This document shows, piece after piece, positions 52,201-62,974 of a stretch of DNA of 64,000 bases. The stretch's first letter is position 1, and each line of letters starts with the position of its first letter. The notes below the pieces were generated by a model, which saw nothing but the letters and a program-made list of their open reading frames with translations, had not been told where the DNA came from and ran no database searches. Source of the stretch: Ehretia macrophylla (Eukaryota; Streptophyta; Magnoliopsida; Boraginales; Ehretiaceae); the NCBI GenBank assembly GCA_037974665.1, contig CM075783.1, positions 40,995,712-41,059,711 of the forward strand. The letters run 5' to 3'. A program made the translations under genes and the position numbers.

Positions 52201-52647
52201 TAACAATATTAACATAGAATGAAGGGTGAATACTGAAAGAGACAACGACATTCTATCTGATCATGGTAGATAATTAGCCAGCTACCAATTCGGCAGCTAA
52301 GTTTGGTCGCAGTTGATGCTCTAGGTGTATGATGAGACTACTATGAAGATAAAATTTTAATCAGTAGCAGAACAAAGTTGTGTAGAATAATGTTACAAAA
52401 GATTCACCTCTGTATCATCAGAGACTCCATCTCCAACTGCACCAAAGGCATCCACATTGACTAATATCTTGTTACCGTGTTGGCTCTTCCACGACGGGAG
52501 ATCAAACAGATCAATCTCAAGATCTTCTTCTACGTCCAATGACTCAAGTTCAGATAGCATATCGATCTCACCAGAAACCTTCTCATTTGCAGTTCCATGA
52601 GAAAACATAAGCAAAAGAAGAAAGGAAAGAAACAGCATTTTGTCCAT
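49225..52647 (-). CDS. Polygalacturonase (GH28), ADPG/QRT2-like, 9 exons incl. 21-nt microexon, 459 aa
   Basis: Secreted pectin hydrolase, of the kind used in abscission, dehiscence or pollen separation. Exons on the minus strand: 52408-52647, 52030-52158, 51679-51849, 51564-51584, 51245-51452, 50800-50881, 50571-50679, 49682-49798, 49225-49527. All are GT-AG and the frame is continuous. Signal peptide 1-20 (LFLSFLLLLMFS), then an acidic propeptide-like stretch, and the domain start VNVDAFGAVGDGVSDDTEAF. Catalytic motifs NTDG (235-238), GDDC (257-260), GPGHG (278-282) and RIKTWQ (315-320) are intact. The 21-nt exon encodes PCKGAPT. Introns before ALTIDS and within the GDDC glycine are shared with the other polygalacturonase here, which shows common descent, but the proteins are well diverged. 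ADPG/QRT2 placement is from memory of N-terminal sequence. Confidence 0.93.
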
Positions 52648-52718
52648 GATTTTATGCGTTTTGGAGGCTTTGCAAGATTGCTTGATTTACATAAATCAAC
52701 TGCAGACATGGGCTATTA

Positions 52719-52726
52719 ATTTATAC
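52719..52726 (-). promoter_or_regulatory. TATA box of second polygalacturonase
   Basis: GTATAAAT on the minus strand, about 72-79 bp before the ATG, suitable for a short leader. Confidence 0.45.
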
Positions 52727-53138
52727 ATACAGATTAGTGGCTAAAAATGGTGGGATTTGTGTCATATATGGCTTGGCTTGAAAGTAGATGAAGGTGCTAC
52801 ATTTTCAACATGCCAACACTTCAAGTGTAAGTATATAATTTTGGAGACATTTGCTTTACTCTTCAACCATTGGTGTAATGCACTAACATTCATCAGTCAA
52901 AGAGTAGACAGATTCTGTGTAATTTAACTGACGATCCTCCATAATTCCTTTTCTGGCAATCTGTCATGACCCGTACGACAAAATCTATCTCGACATGTAT
53001 GATATACACCAAAGATGAGAAAAAACCAATGAACAACTTTTTAACTCATTGTGGAGACCAAACAGGTGTTAGATTACATCTGAAGTTATCACCATGACAA
53101 CAACTGGGAGCAACTCAGGATGTTTGTTCCTGAAGTCT

Positions 53139-55334
53139 TCAGTAGCTATCATACACCTCAATTAAACTATAACCTATGTCTTTTCTCATTTTTCTAGCTA
53201 CTGCAACTTCTTGGATGTGTGCGGAGGTCCCAAAATCCCCCATTTCAGAATAAAACCTTGAAATTTGTAGCCAGATGGTAGGATCTTCTGGCTCAAGGCC
53301 CATCAACTTTTCTGCAACCTTTCTTCCTACTTCCTCATTTCGGTGAATCCTACAACTCCTGAAGAGAGAGCTCCACACCACAGGATCATCTCTTGCTGGT
53401 GGATCTTTTAGCAACACTTCTGCATCATCTACTAAACCTGCACGGCCCAAAAGATCCACCATACATGAAATATGCTGCCTGTCTGGATAAATCCCATGAA
53501 TTTTACTCATGGAATTAAACACCGATCTCCCCTCTTGAACTAGTCCTGAATGATTACACCCCATTAGCACACATAAGAATGTCACTTTATCTGGCTTGAT
53601 ACCCTTTTCGATCATCACGTTAAGCACTCCAAGGCTTTCCAATCCCATTCCATTGCGCGCATATGCATTGATGATAGAAGTAAAACAGATGACATTAGGT
53701 GATTGAAGATTATCAAAAACCTGACGAGATAGTTTTATTTGACCAGATCTTGAATATGCATCAATTAATGAACATGAAACAGCAATATCAGCTTCAAAAC
53801 CTGCCTTTACTGCAGAACAGTGCAACAACTTGCAGCTAGCCAAGCTAGCTGAAGGAGATATCGACATTGCTTTTAACGTTGAGGAGAGACTAACTTCATC
53901 GAATCCAATACTTTCATCAACCATCAAACCAAACAACTCAATTACATCCTCGATGACACTACAATGCAGCAAAGATGTCATCAGCGAGTTACAACATTCA
54001 AGAGTCCTCTCAGGAACACTCTGGAATATACAAACTGAACTCTCGATATCACCACATTTTCCATACATATCAATCAAACCAGATTGAATAAGCACATTTT
54101 CACTGTCAAATCCCAGTTTTAGCACACAACAATGGATCTGTTTCCCGAAAGCTATATCCTTCGCCCTGCTCGACAAATTCAAAAATCCTAAAAGAGAACG
54201 AGCCGATGGTTTCTTACCCCAAAACTGCATGTTTTTAAATACTTCAAGAGCATCAAACAAAAGGTCACTGGCAGCATAAGCAAAAACCATTGAGTTCCAT
54301 GAGATCACATCCTCAGGTGGAATAACTTCAAATGATCTCTTGGCATCAATCACACTTTCACAAGCAGAATAAAAATCCACCAATGCATTAGCGACAAACA
54401 AATTAGATTCCAACCAACCTTTCTTCATCACACAACAATGGAACTGCTTTCCCCCATCAAGAAGCCTCTCATTACCGCATCCGCGAATCAAATAACAAAA
54501 ACTAAGTCCATTAGGCTCAACACCCTCCAATCTCATCTCTCTAAATAATCTTAACATGTCACATGATCTACTCAAGGGCAGCCAGTTACACGAAGCTTCT
54601 GCTATGTTTAGGGTCTGAGGAAGTATCGAATCCACTTCATGGTGTATTGTATGCGGCGTTAACTTACAGTTTTGCAAGAGATTGTTTTTATGACTCAAAC
54701 CTAACGATAACTTCATCGTTGTGCCAAGGCTCTCTTTCATCTCATTTGATCTACTCATTTCACATAATCCGCGAAAAACTAAATTCCAAGTAGCTAAATC
54801 TCTCTCTTGCAAGTCCTTAAATAACCCCAGAGCTACATCAAAAAGACCCATTTTCATATAAAGATCAACAACTGCACTACCTATATATGCATTATAACTA
54901 AACCCAAGAACAATCACTCTACAATGAACTTGAAGGCCTTCTTTATAAAACCCTGCATTGCTACACACACTTATAACGGATGAAAATGTGGAACAATTTT
55001 CTTTAATCCCTTGAGAAACCATTTGGGTATACAAATATAGTGATTTCTGTGAAAACCCATAAAAATTATGCCCAGAAATTATAATGTTCCATGTGATGAC
55101 GTCTCGTTGCGGCATTTCATCGAACAGTTTAATTGCAGAATTTAAAGAGTTGGATTTTATTAGATTATTTATGGATTTGTTGTAAGAGATTATGCTTAGA
55201 TTAGCATGATTGTTGATGTCTTGAAATGGAACACTTCGTGAAGAAAAAGGTTGGCTTATGATGATGGGTTTGTAGTTGTTGGTTAAGGTTGCTATCGTTC
55301 TGTTGGCAAAGGGTAGTAATCTTCTGCTTTGCAT
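53139..55334 (-). CDS. Pentatricopeptide repeat protein (PLS class, E domain), intronless, 731 aa, with exonised SINE
   Basis: Organellar RNA-binding protein; the Arg/Ser-rich start MQSRRLLPFANRT suggests a mitochondrial or plastid transit peptide. Repeats run from about residue 48 to 640, with motifs such as FDEMPQRDVITWNIIISGH, KCGDIESSVCIFQSVPERTL and YARNGMGLESLGVLNVM. It ends with an E-type tail (WSSLFRSCRIHRNEEVGRKVAEKL) and no DYW domain. Residues about 193-260 do not fit a PPR motif. They are encoded by an Au SINE plus duplicated target (54555-54757), inserted between the two parts of one PPR motif without breaking the frame. The protein may therefore carry a 61-residue insertion loop. 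The long frame of 2.2 kb argues that the gene is still under selection or only recently altered. Confidence 0.92.
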   Translation of the reverse strand: MQSRRLLPFANRTIATLTNNYKPIIISQPFSSRSVPFQDINNHANLSIISYNKSINNLIKSNSLNSAIKLFDEMPQRDVITWNIIISGHNFYGFSQKSLYLYTQMVSQGIKENCSTFSSVISVCSNAGFYKEGLQVHCRVIVLGFSYNAYIGSAVVDLYMKMGLFDVALGLFKDLQERDLATWNLVFRGLCEMSRSNEMKESLGTTMKLSLGLSHKNNLLQNCKLTPHTIHHEVDSILPQTLNIAEASCNWLPLSRSCDMLRLFREMRLEGVEPNGLSFCYLIRGCGNERLLDGGKQFHCCVMKKGWLESNLFVANALVDFYSACESVIDAKRSFEVIPPEDVISWNSMVFAYAASDLLFDALEVFKNMQFWGKKPSARSLLGFLNLSSRAKDIAFGKQIHCCVLKLGFDSENVLIQSGLIDMYGKCGDIESSVCIFQSVPERTLECCNSLMTSLLHCSVIEDVIELFGLMVDESIGFDEVSLSSTLKAMSISPSASLASCKLLHCSAVKAGFEADIAVSCSLIDAYSRSGQIKLSRQVFDNLQSPNVICFTSIINAYARNGMGLESLGVLNVMIEKGIKPDKVTFLCVLMGCNHSGLVQEGRSVFNSMSKIHGIYPDRQHISCMVDLLGRAGLVDDAEVLLKDPPARDDPVVWSSLFRSCRIHRNEEVGRKVAEKLMGLEPEDPTIWLQISRFYSEMGDFGTSAHIQEVAVARKMRKDIGYSLIEVYDSY
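54555..54757 (-). mobile_element. Au SINE inserted in the PPR coding sequence, with 20-bp TSD
   Basis: Target copies at 54738-54757 and 54555-54574 match at 17 of 20 bases (minus strand TGAGTAGATCAAATGAGATG and TGAGTAGATCATGTGACATG). The body, 54575-54737, begins GAGAGCCTTGGCACAACGAT like the Au SINE head, passes TCTTGCAAAACTGTAAG and CGCATACAATA, and ends AACATAGCAGAAGCTT then GTAACTGGCTGCCCTT like the Au tail. Body plus one target copy is 183 bp, a multiple of three. In protein the duplicated target shows as MSRSNEM (193-199) and LSRSCDM (254-260). Family consensus recalled from memory. Confidence 0.85.
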
Positions 55335-57615
55335 TGGTCATGAATTACAAGGGTAAAAATGGAATCACACCTCAACTAATATTTGTTCTTCGAAGAGTAA
55401 AAAGGATTTGGTGCAAATTTATCGGGAGCGAATAAATGTCTTGATTGATTGATTAATTATAATTTAGATCAAGCATTCGGAGAACATTATGTAGAGCAAG
55501 CATCTGTGGCGTTGATAGCTCAAATTGAGAACAATAGTAGAGAGGAAACATCTCTTCAAATTATTGTTGATTCGTAATTATCAGTTTGATCTCTTTACAA
55601 AGAAAAAAAATGTGAGAAATGGATCTACCATGAATTACGATAACACAGTATTGATGAAATTATTTAGATTATTGATTGTGCCAATTAAATAAATTAATTT
55701 TACTCTATTCCCAATCGTTGTTGTATTTGTCTCGTAACATTTTGCCTATCAATGTTGACAACATGACTCTACTTTAATTTTGAAGCATTGGTGCTTATTA
55801 ATAAACAAAAAATAAAGACTTTAGATAAATCTCATGAGTAAATCTTTTAATTTCTCCACTCATTGTAGGTATTGTTACGTCGCTTACTGCACCTTTTGCT
55901 GTAACAAGAGTTATGATTTTAATTGACTTGTATTTTACCAAAATTATGTTTTGAATTTAATTATGATATATGCATCTCTATTTGGAAATATTTAATTGAC
56001 AGGTTTATCATATTTACAAGAGAATCGAAAATACAAATTGACATTTCCTTATTTACTTGAAGATTTGAAGTATCCTTATTCAAAAGGAAGGTTGTCTTAT
56101 TCAAGAATTACTTGGAGACAAAGACATTCCATAAAATTCAAAGCTCAAGCACAGATTACCTTGTGGAGGTTTAGGCAACTAATTCAGCATATATACAGAG
56201 CCTCACACGACTGGAAGTGTGTGTGACAAAGAGCTGAAAAAGCAGATTTCATTGAGTCATTGGAACTGTCAGGTTTTGCTGTAGCAGATTGATGTAGTGC
56301 TGTAACAAAAGTCTGTAACGCAGGAATCTGAGAAAACATGTGTTGCTACAGCAGATCATGAAAGAGACAGTTTATTTATGCTTCCGCTATGCATATTGTT
56401 TTAATATTTAATAGGAAGAGTTTTTAGTTTGTTTGTTGTTTTGTTCATTCTTTGTGAGAAGAATGTGTAGTTATCGGGAGAGAACATTGCAAGTTGAGGG
56501 GAACTTGCCAAATCGAAGTTCATTAAGGAGTTCTACATCGAGGTGTCAAAGGTTAAGAGAGAGTCTTTACTTGTGTAAGTTTGTTAATGTTGTAACTTGT
56601 TATTTATTAATGTATAGATTTGTTGGACCAAGGGAGGTCTCGTGGACGTAGACCACACAGTTGAACCACGTTAAATCTTGGTGTCCTTACTTTCTGCACA
56701 TGTTTATTTATTTTGTTTAACTTACATTACAACAAGATAATAACCAGAAACTATCAGGTATGTTTTGCTTTATTTTGTAAAGCCTAATCTACATATGTGT
56801 GGGAGAATTTCTTAAATTAAATAGTTTATTAGGAAGAAATATAGACTTTTGTTTTTTAAATTCCGGGTCTTAATTTTTTTTCTTTAACCATTTAACATTA
56901 TTTGATTGCAATCAAATAAATTTAGGATTTAGCTTCATTATTGTCGTAATTCCGACATTTTTCTCCTCTCCTCCTTCGTCTCTACTTATTCATCTTTTTA
57001 GAATTGGAAACTTAAAAATTACTTAAAAAGATCTTCAAAATTAGAGTTTTTTTAATGAAGTATAATTTTGTGACGTAAAGAATAATTTTTTATAGGACTC
57101 AATATATTATCATGCAACAAAATATTGTATTGAATATCAAATTTTGTGGTCAAGGAAAATTGAAGAGAATGATATAATTTTTTTTCTTCAGAAAATGAGA
57201 TATAGTAAAAAGCACTAAAGTTAATTTCATTTAATTTGGCAATTGTAATCTTTTTAATGGTTTAAAACAAATTCACCTCAAGTCTTATTTTCAATATCAT
57301 CTCTTGGATGTAAAAACAATTAAAAAAAAAAAAACTTTCTTGGTGTCATAAATGCACAAAAGTCGTTTACATAACATGTCAACCAACTTTCTTGTTTCTT
57401 CAACTTGAAATTGAGATTTTTAATCATAAACCACAAACCATTATAACATGGACTTTCTCTATTACAACTTTGAAGTTTCTATCAATCCCTTTTAAGAATC
57501 CTAACATTTTCTTGAAACAAAACTTTTGTTTCTATATGGGTTGAGCTTTATTGGTTTATTTTTTTATTTTTTTTTATTTTTTTTTTCGTTTTGTTTTGAT
57601 CATACAACGTAAAAA
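55335..57615. other. Intergenic between PPR (-) and MADS (+) genes
   Basis: Divergent promoter region. Near the PPR end, a coding-like relic at about 55461-55576 encodes LDQAFGEHYVEQASVALIAQ, similar to 25580-25720. A copia-like LTR remnant occupies about 55990-56770. From 56770 to 57615 the DNA is AT-rich with a T-rich leader just before the MADS ATG. No clear TATA box. Confidence 0.5.
55990..56770 (+). mobile_element. Ty1/copia-like LTR remnant (fossil)
   Basis: The right part carries signatures common at the 3' end of plant copia LTRs: GGTCTCGTGGACGTAGACCA, GAACCACGTTAAATCTTGGTG, and a run of ATTTATTTTGTTTAAC. The left part has U3-like text. Exact ends and a target duplication could not be fixed, and no internal coding region follows, so it is a solo LTR or fragment, and old. 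Confidence 0.45.
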
Positions 57616-60600
57616 ATGGGACGTGGTAAGATTCCTGTAAAGAAAATAGAAAACAACACAAATAGACAAGTAACATTTTCGAAGCGCAAAATTGGGGTAC
57701 TCAAGAAGGCTCATGAATTATCAACTTTGTGTGACGTTGATGTGGCTCTCATCATGTTTTCTCCTTCCAATCGTCTCAGCTTCTACTCTGGAAAGAACAG
57801 GTGAGAATTAATATCCTCAAGGTTACGGGTTTGAATCGTAACGGCTATGTAATATAGATGCCAAAATAAATTCGATTCTTTCTTGAATTTCATGCATAAC
57901 AAAAGTTGTGTGTACCTAATTATATTTTTTATGAGGAATCCATCTATGTAACCTTTCTTTTTCCTTAAAGATCATAAAATGCAACATTAAATAACGATTT
58001 TTTATTATTATTATTTTTGTTTATGTAGAATTGAAGATGTGATATCTCGATACGTAAATCTACCAGATCATGAAACAGCAGGGTAATGAATTATGGGTTT
58101 TGCATTTCACATTTATCCTTTAAAATAATCTCTCCTTTGCTTTGATGTAATATAAATCTTTTGTTTTTCCAATTGCAGCAATTTGAAAGATAAAGAGGTA
58201 AGGGTCAACACGAGGCAATATTCTTTTATCTTTTACTGAAAAATACTTTGATTTGACAGTCAAATGATAGATAGAGGTATTTTATAATCTTAAACGTTAA
58301 TGTTTTTAACTTTAAATATTCAAATCAACCACTTAAAATGATTTAACAATTCGACTGAATAATTTCACAGCTAGATGTAAGTCATTACAACAGTTTAGCT
58401 CTTTTGCATGACTTCAATTGAAAGAAATTAAAAAAGAAAGCTGCAAAAGGTGTGTTATTGTAATAATTTTTTAGTCGTTGTATAAACAAAAATTTTCTGC
58501 AACTATTTTATTTGATGGCAATGGCTAAAAATCTCCTATTGCATTTTGTTAATAATTTCTTATGAGATTATTTTTTTTCCCATGATTTTTCAGTTGTAGT
58601 TTAAAAAACCGTTGCTTATTATTCATAGAAAACCGACACAATAGAGATTTTTATAAAAGAGTCATATGCAATGGCACCATATGCAACGGTTCAAATTATT
58701 TGTAAATTTTTTTAAAACTTTTTACAATAGTTTTAAATGTTACAACAGATTAAAAACGTAGTAGACATTAAATTTACATCTTGTTATTCCATTGATGCAG
58801 TTCCTAATTAATACGTTGAACAACCTTAAAAATGAAAAGGATATCGCGAGTGAAAGGTAGGTCTCTTTAGTTTTGTGTTTTTATGTATTTTACCAAATCT
58901 TTTCCTCGTGATAGTTTTTTTTCTTCTTTTTATTTTTTAACATTGTACATTAATGTCTCAGGCCATCACATTCTACTTCCACTCCTCGTAATGTAGAGGT
59001 ACAAGAAAAGTACTCAGCTTTTATTAAAATCTTAGGACTTTTTTTTGGGTAAAAGGAAATCAGGGTACTTTCTTTCGGAATTTTATTAATACAAAATAAA
59101 ATCTTAGGACTTATGAGCATATATCTTAAATTATTCTTATCTTGCTCTTTTTGTATATGTAGGATATTCTAAAAGAAATATCTCAATTGCAACAAGAAAT
59201 TGACAAGGCCGAAAAGCAACTAAGGTCAGAAAAATTTTGTTGAACGTGCACCTTAAACGTATAATACTATTAAAATCTAAATTTTTTTAATTGTTTATAT
59301 TAAAATACACATATTTTTAATATAAAAAAATAAACTTCAGCCCCACCGAAAAACATATTATTGTTCTAACTTCCATTAGACCAAAATTTTAGACCTAGCC
59401 CCGGGACGGATCTATGTAGTGGGGTGGGGGGGGGGGGGGGGGGGGGGGGGTGGTAAAAAATATTTATATAGTATTGTTAAAAAAAATTATCATCCCCCTC
59501 AATTTAAAAAAAAATTTATATGTAGTATCATTAAAAAAATATTTTGACCCCCCAATATTAAATTTCTAGATTTGCCCCTATCTAGCCCTGCTTACAAATT
59601 ATAACGGTCTTTTAGATTAGGGTAATTTATTGAAATGGTCTAAATTATTGTCTTTTTTTATATTTAAGTCCCTTATATTTTATTTTGGAAAAAATAGTCA
59701 TTCATCTTTTATTTTAGTGACAATCATTAGTACTTGGAGCAAAATCTGTCAAAACATTAACGTTAGTGAGCATGTGAATGGTACATGGTCGTAAAATGCA
59801 TAAATTTTAAGATGCTTATATTTTACAGCGTGACAATTTTATCCCTAAAGATTTGTGAATTTTGCGGTCACGTGCCATCCACGTGTTCATTAATGTTATT
59901 TTTTTTACGGATTTTGCTCCAAGGACTAATGATTGTCATCAAAATGAAAGATGAATGACCATTTTGTTTAAAATGAAAGATAGAGAACTTAAATGTCAAA
60001 AAAAACAAAAATCTAAGATCATTTTAATAAATTACCCTTTAAATTATTACAAAAATATAATATTTTGTATGTGTAATTTCAGCAAAACACGATAAGTTTT
60101 GTTGCCTTGTACATAATAATTAAAATATGTTTGATACGTTTGGCATTAAATTGTTGTAGGATGTTCGAACCACAACCTGAAAAATTCACATCATTTGAAG
60201 AACTCGAACAATGTGAACTTCAACTTACCAAAGCGTTGAGTCAAGTCACTACAAGAATTGTAAGTTGTTCACACTTAATAGCCATAACGTTTCTTACAAA
60301 AAGTATAAAAAATGATATTGAAAGGCTTTTTTTGGATTCATTTTTAGGTCAAGCGTAACAAATCCCTCACTGTTTTTATTTTAAATTGCACGTTTGATCT
60401 GTTTTACTATAGTTTAATAATCCATGTGGTTTTAAGAATGTGATTAAATTGCTACATTCTTATTAACCACATGAGGTTAATAAAATTACTACATTACAAT
60501 ATAGTCCTAACGTGTTATCTACATGAGAAACTAACGAATAATTTTGACAAAATATATGGTATTGTTTTTGGAATTTACCCTTTTTTTTGGTTCTTTTGTT

Positions 60601-60833
60601 TGATAAACAGGAATGATAGGACCCATTTTACTGGTGTGATTTATCACAATTTAGTTACTTTAACAATTCGGTCAATTACTCGAGATTCTCGATTATTCTA
60701 TTTCTTGATGTTAAAAACGTGTTGTAGTCAAATATGACCGTCAAATATGACCATTTAACACTCACTTTCTATTTCGTTTCAGGACTACCTCTCACGTGCT
60801 CAACACAAACAACCAGCCAAGATAGGCGTTTGA
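57616..60833 (+). CDS. MIKC*-type MADS-box transcription factor, AGL66/AGL104-like, short form, 187 aa, 8 exons
   Basis: DNA-binding regulator; MIKC* factors act mainly in pollen maturation. Exons: 57616-57800, 58029-58082, 58179-58197 (19 nt), 58801-58856, 58962-58998 (37 nt), 59163-59224, 60160-60259, 60783-60833. The frame is continuous to TGA. MADS domain 1-60: [20 protein letters not shown], then [35 protein letters not shown]. Next comes [12 protein letters not shown], then a K-like coiled region with [20 protein letters not shown] and [17 protein letters not shown], all in the order of AGL104. The protein then stops after [16 protein letters not shown], while AGL66/104 proteins run about 330 aa, so the C-terminal activation region is missing. 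This may be a truncated paralogue or a decaying copy. Intron 6 carries a fold-back transposon and a G tract. Confidence 0.85.
59399..59579. repeat. TIR element, GGCGGATCTA family copy 3, with poly-G tract
   Basis: Ends CGGGACGGATCTATG and TCTAGATTTGCCCC are inverse-related. Inside is a G run of about 30 (59421-59451, one T). It lies in MADS intron 6. See the copies at 8031-8252 and 10765-10885. Confidence 0.45.
59620..60037. mobile_element. Mutator-like fold-back MITE in MADS intron 6
   Basis: A 418-bp element of two long inverted arms. The left arm starts GGGTAATTTATTGAAATGGT and the right arm is the inverse of GGGTAATTTATTAAAATGAT. Arms share GGTCATTCATCTTT / TAGTCATTCATCTTT, GACAATCATTAGT and TTGGAGCAAAATC. 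The flanks TTTAGATTA (59611-59619) and TTTAAATTA (60038-60046) make a 9-bp target duplication with one mismatch, the Mutator hallmark. Non-coding. Confidence 0.85.
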
Positions 60834-61904
60834 ACAAGAAGCCTTATTTCACCCTAGGCATAAAACGGGTTTAGATCCCATTATAACATTGAAAAAGAGA
60901 TCAATAGTAGTATAATGATGATACAATGATTTGATTTTTACGTTTAATTATCTATATTGTTTCATTATAATTGTCTCTTTACTTTATCACCATTAATCTC
61001 CTATAACGTTATGAGAAAATCTGAACCTGTATAAAGTTTGTTGTCTTTCTTTCTCAAAGGATAAGAAGCAATGAATTGCATTCATTTTAATACCACTTGT
61101 CATGCCTAAGAAATACTTTGAAATGTACATTACTTTATATCACTTAAAAGGATTGGAAAGAAAAATTACCTTGAAAACAATCTTGTATTATGGCTGAAAT
61201 TGATTATGATATGGATCATAATAGCCACTGTTTATAGCTTTTGTCACACCTTAAATCTAAAACTTCAAACTTGCAAATGAAACTCATATCGTGGGTTTGA
61301 GAATAATTGTCTAAATCAAATATCAATAAAGCACAACATGGTTAACTCGAATAACAACTTAAGCGTACAATACTAAGTTATAAACTACACGATATAATTT
61401 ACTTTCTAACTCTTGGAGGAGACGCAAACTTTGATAATCAACAGCCAACAGGGGAAAAATGGTCCATTCAAACAACTATTTCCTCTTAATCAGACCAAAC
61501 GAAACCAAGCAATTTCTTATCCCACAAGGTAAATTGGCCATATTAGTTTGATGATGCCACTTATTCATGTTGAGGTCTATCTCCTTATTTCATGCAAGAT
61601 CTCGTATGAGTTTCTCTACACAGAAAAGCACTGTGGCAATAAAATTATAAAGGAAACAGAGGCAATATATTAATAAATGTTTTAGAGCATGGACAGAACA
61701 AAAAACCTGATCATTTCACAAAGCAAGCATTCCACAAATTCCAAGAGCGTTAATGTAAGCCAACCGATGTGAAAACGAAAAAGTTTGTGATGCTGAACTG
61801 GACTCCCGATATTCACAAGTAGATTTACAAATTATAACAGACAACATAAATTTAAACAGAAACAGAAAAATGAAAAATCAATTTCACAATCAAGTAAGTC
61901 GATA
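60834..61904. other. Intergenic between convergent MADS and pyroglutamyl-peptidase genes
   Basis: Probable 3'UTRs at both ends, because the two genes converge. Nothing else is recognised. Repeated AAACTTCAAACTTG-type text around 61255-61280 is low-information. Confidence 0.5.
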
Positions 61905-62974
61905 TTAGCAAGTTGATGCAATAGCCTCCAGAAGTGCTACTGTGAACTGCATTTGAGTTTCTTCATCAATTCTGGAGAAGAGAGGAACATGTACAAATAG
62001 AGATTTGTGCCCTTTCTGGTCTGCGAACCGAAGCGAATGATAATACACATAATTACACACAAAACGGCCTGCATCGTCAGACATCATCACATCATATCCT
62101 TTCTTCTTCAAGAATTCCAGAATTGCCTCGATGTTGCAGGATGTCTACAACAACCAATAGACGAAAGTTAGGACCAAAACAATTGAAAGTTGGCTCGAAA
62201 GATATAAATTAATAAGAAGCGAAAGTAAGAGATGCACGTCTTTTGTTCTTAAAAAAATTCAGCTGGTATATATCAAAGATACTTTATTGCTGCAGAAGCG
62301 TGCTCAATGCTTGCACTAGTGCATCACAGAGAAGACCTTCAACATTTCAGACATCTTTCGAGATATAAGCTCATAAGTTATCACAAAATATCTCATGTGT
62401 GTTCGAAGGTCTTTTTGTTTCAGCATAAGTGCAGCTTCAGAAAAAACGATGCTCCTACACTATATACAGTAGTACATACACAACAGTGATGATTTTGAGA
62501 TGAAGAAAGGCCACTCTTTTAGTTACATACAGAGAAATAAAAGGCGTCATTTTTGTTTAGTCAAATATCTATCATATGCTTTCAATTTACCAGCATTGTC
62601 TAATCACTTATGTCTAGAATTCTGAGATATGTTGGTTGTAAAACCTTGTTCAAAGAAATGAAAAAACCAGAAGTATAACATATGTGTACTTATGTGTGTG
62701 ATTGTGTGTAAGTGTCCGTGAATAAGCAGAAAAATTATTCACCTTTTTCGTTTGACTTATCCCGCCATCCTCAGGAACTATAGGCAGTTGCTGGAGACGA
62801 AACGGAGCATTAGCCTGATGGGTCTGAAGGATGTTACATTATATAGCAAAGATGGAAAATATTCACCTGAGGTTGCCAGCCAAGCTCATCTGGACAACGA
62901 AAAGTGGCTTCATTTACTGCCTGTTGCTCGATAGCAAATCTCAGTGCACCACTATTTACCCCCAGATGTAGCTG
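61905..62974 (-). CDS. Pyroglutamyl-peptidase I (pyrrolidone-carboxylate peptidase), C-terminal 131 aa, 3 exons; 5' part not seen
   Basis: Cysteine peptidase (family C15) that removes N-terminal pyroglutamate. Exons on the minus strand: 62867-62974, 62743-62790, 61905-62144, in frame, GT-AG. Sequence LHLGVNSGALRFAIEQQAVN, then EATFRCPDELGWQPQ, LPIVPEDGGIS, DDAGRFVCNYVYYHSLRFA and SLFVHVPLF. The Cys in GRFVCN and the His in VHVP are the expected catalytic residues. The family's N-terminal half (the VTGFKKF block, about 90 aa) is not found between 62975 and 64000, so the first exon is past the window edge or lost. The 62974 acceptor (GTCAG|CAGCTAC) could also be used three bases later. Confidence 0.85.

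Noticed and set aside
17715-52647. Recent tandem duplication of the two polygalacturonase genes together with the 30-49 kb arms
   Set aside because: The genes differ greatly in N-terminus, exon number and sequence, while the arms are much more alike and do not include polygalacturonase coding sequence; the events are separate.
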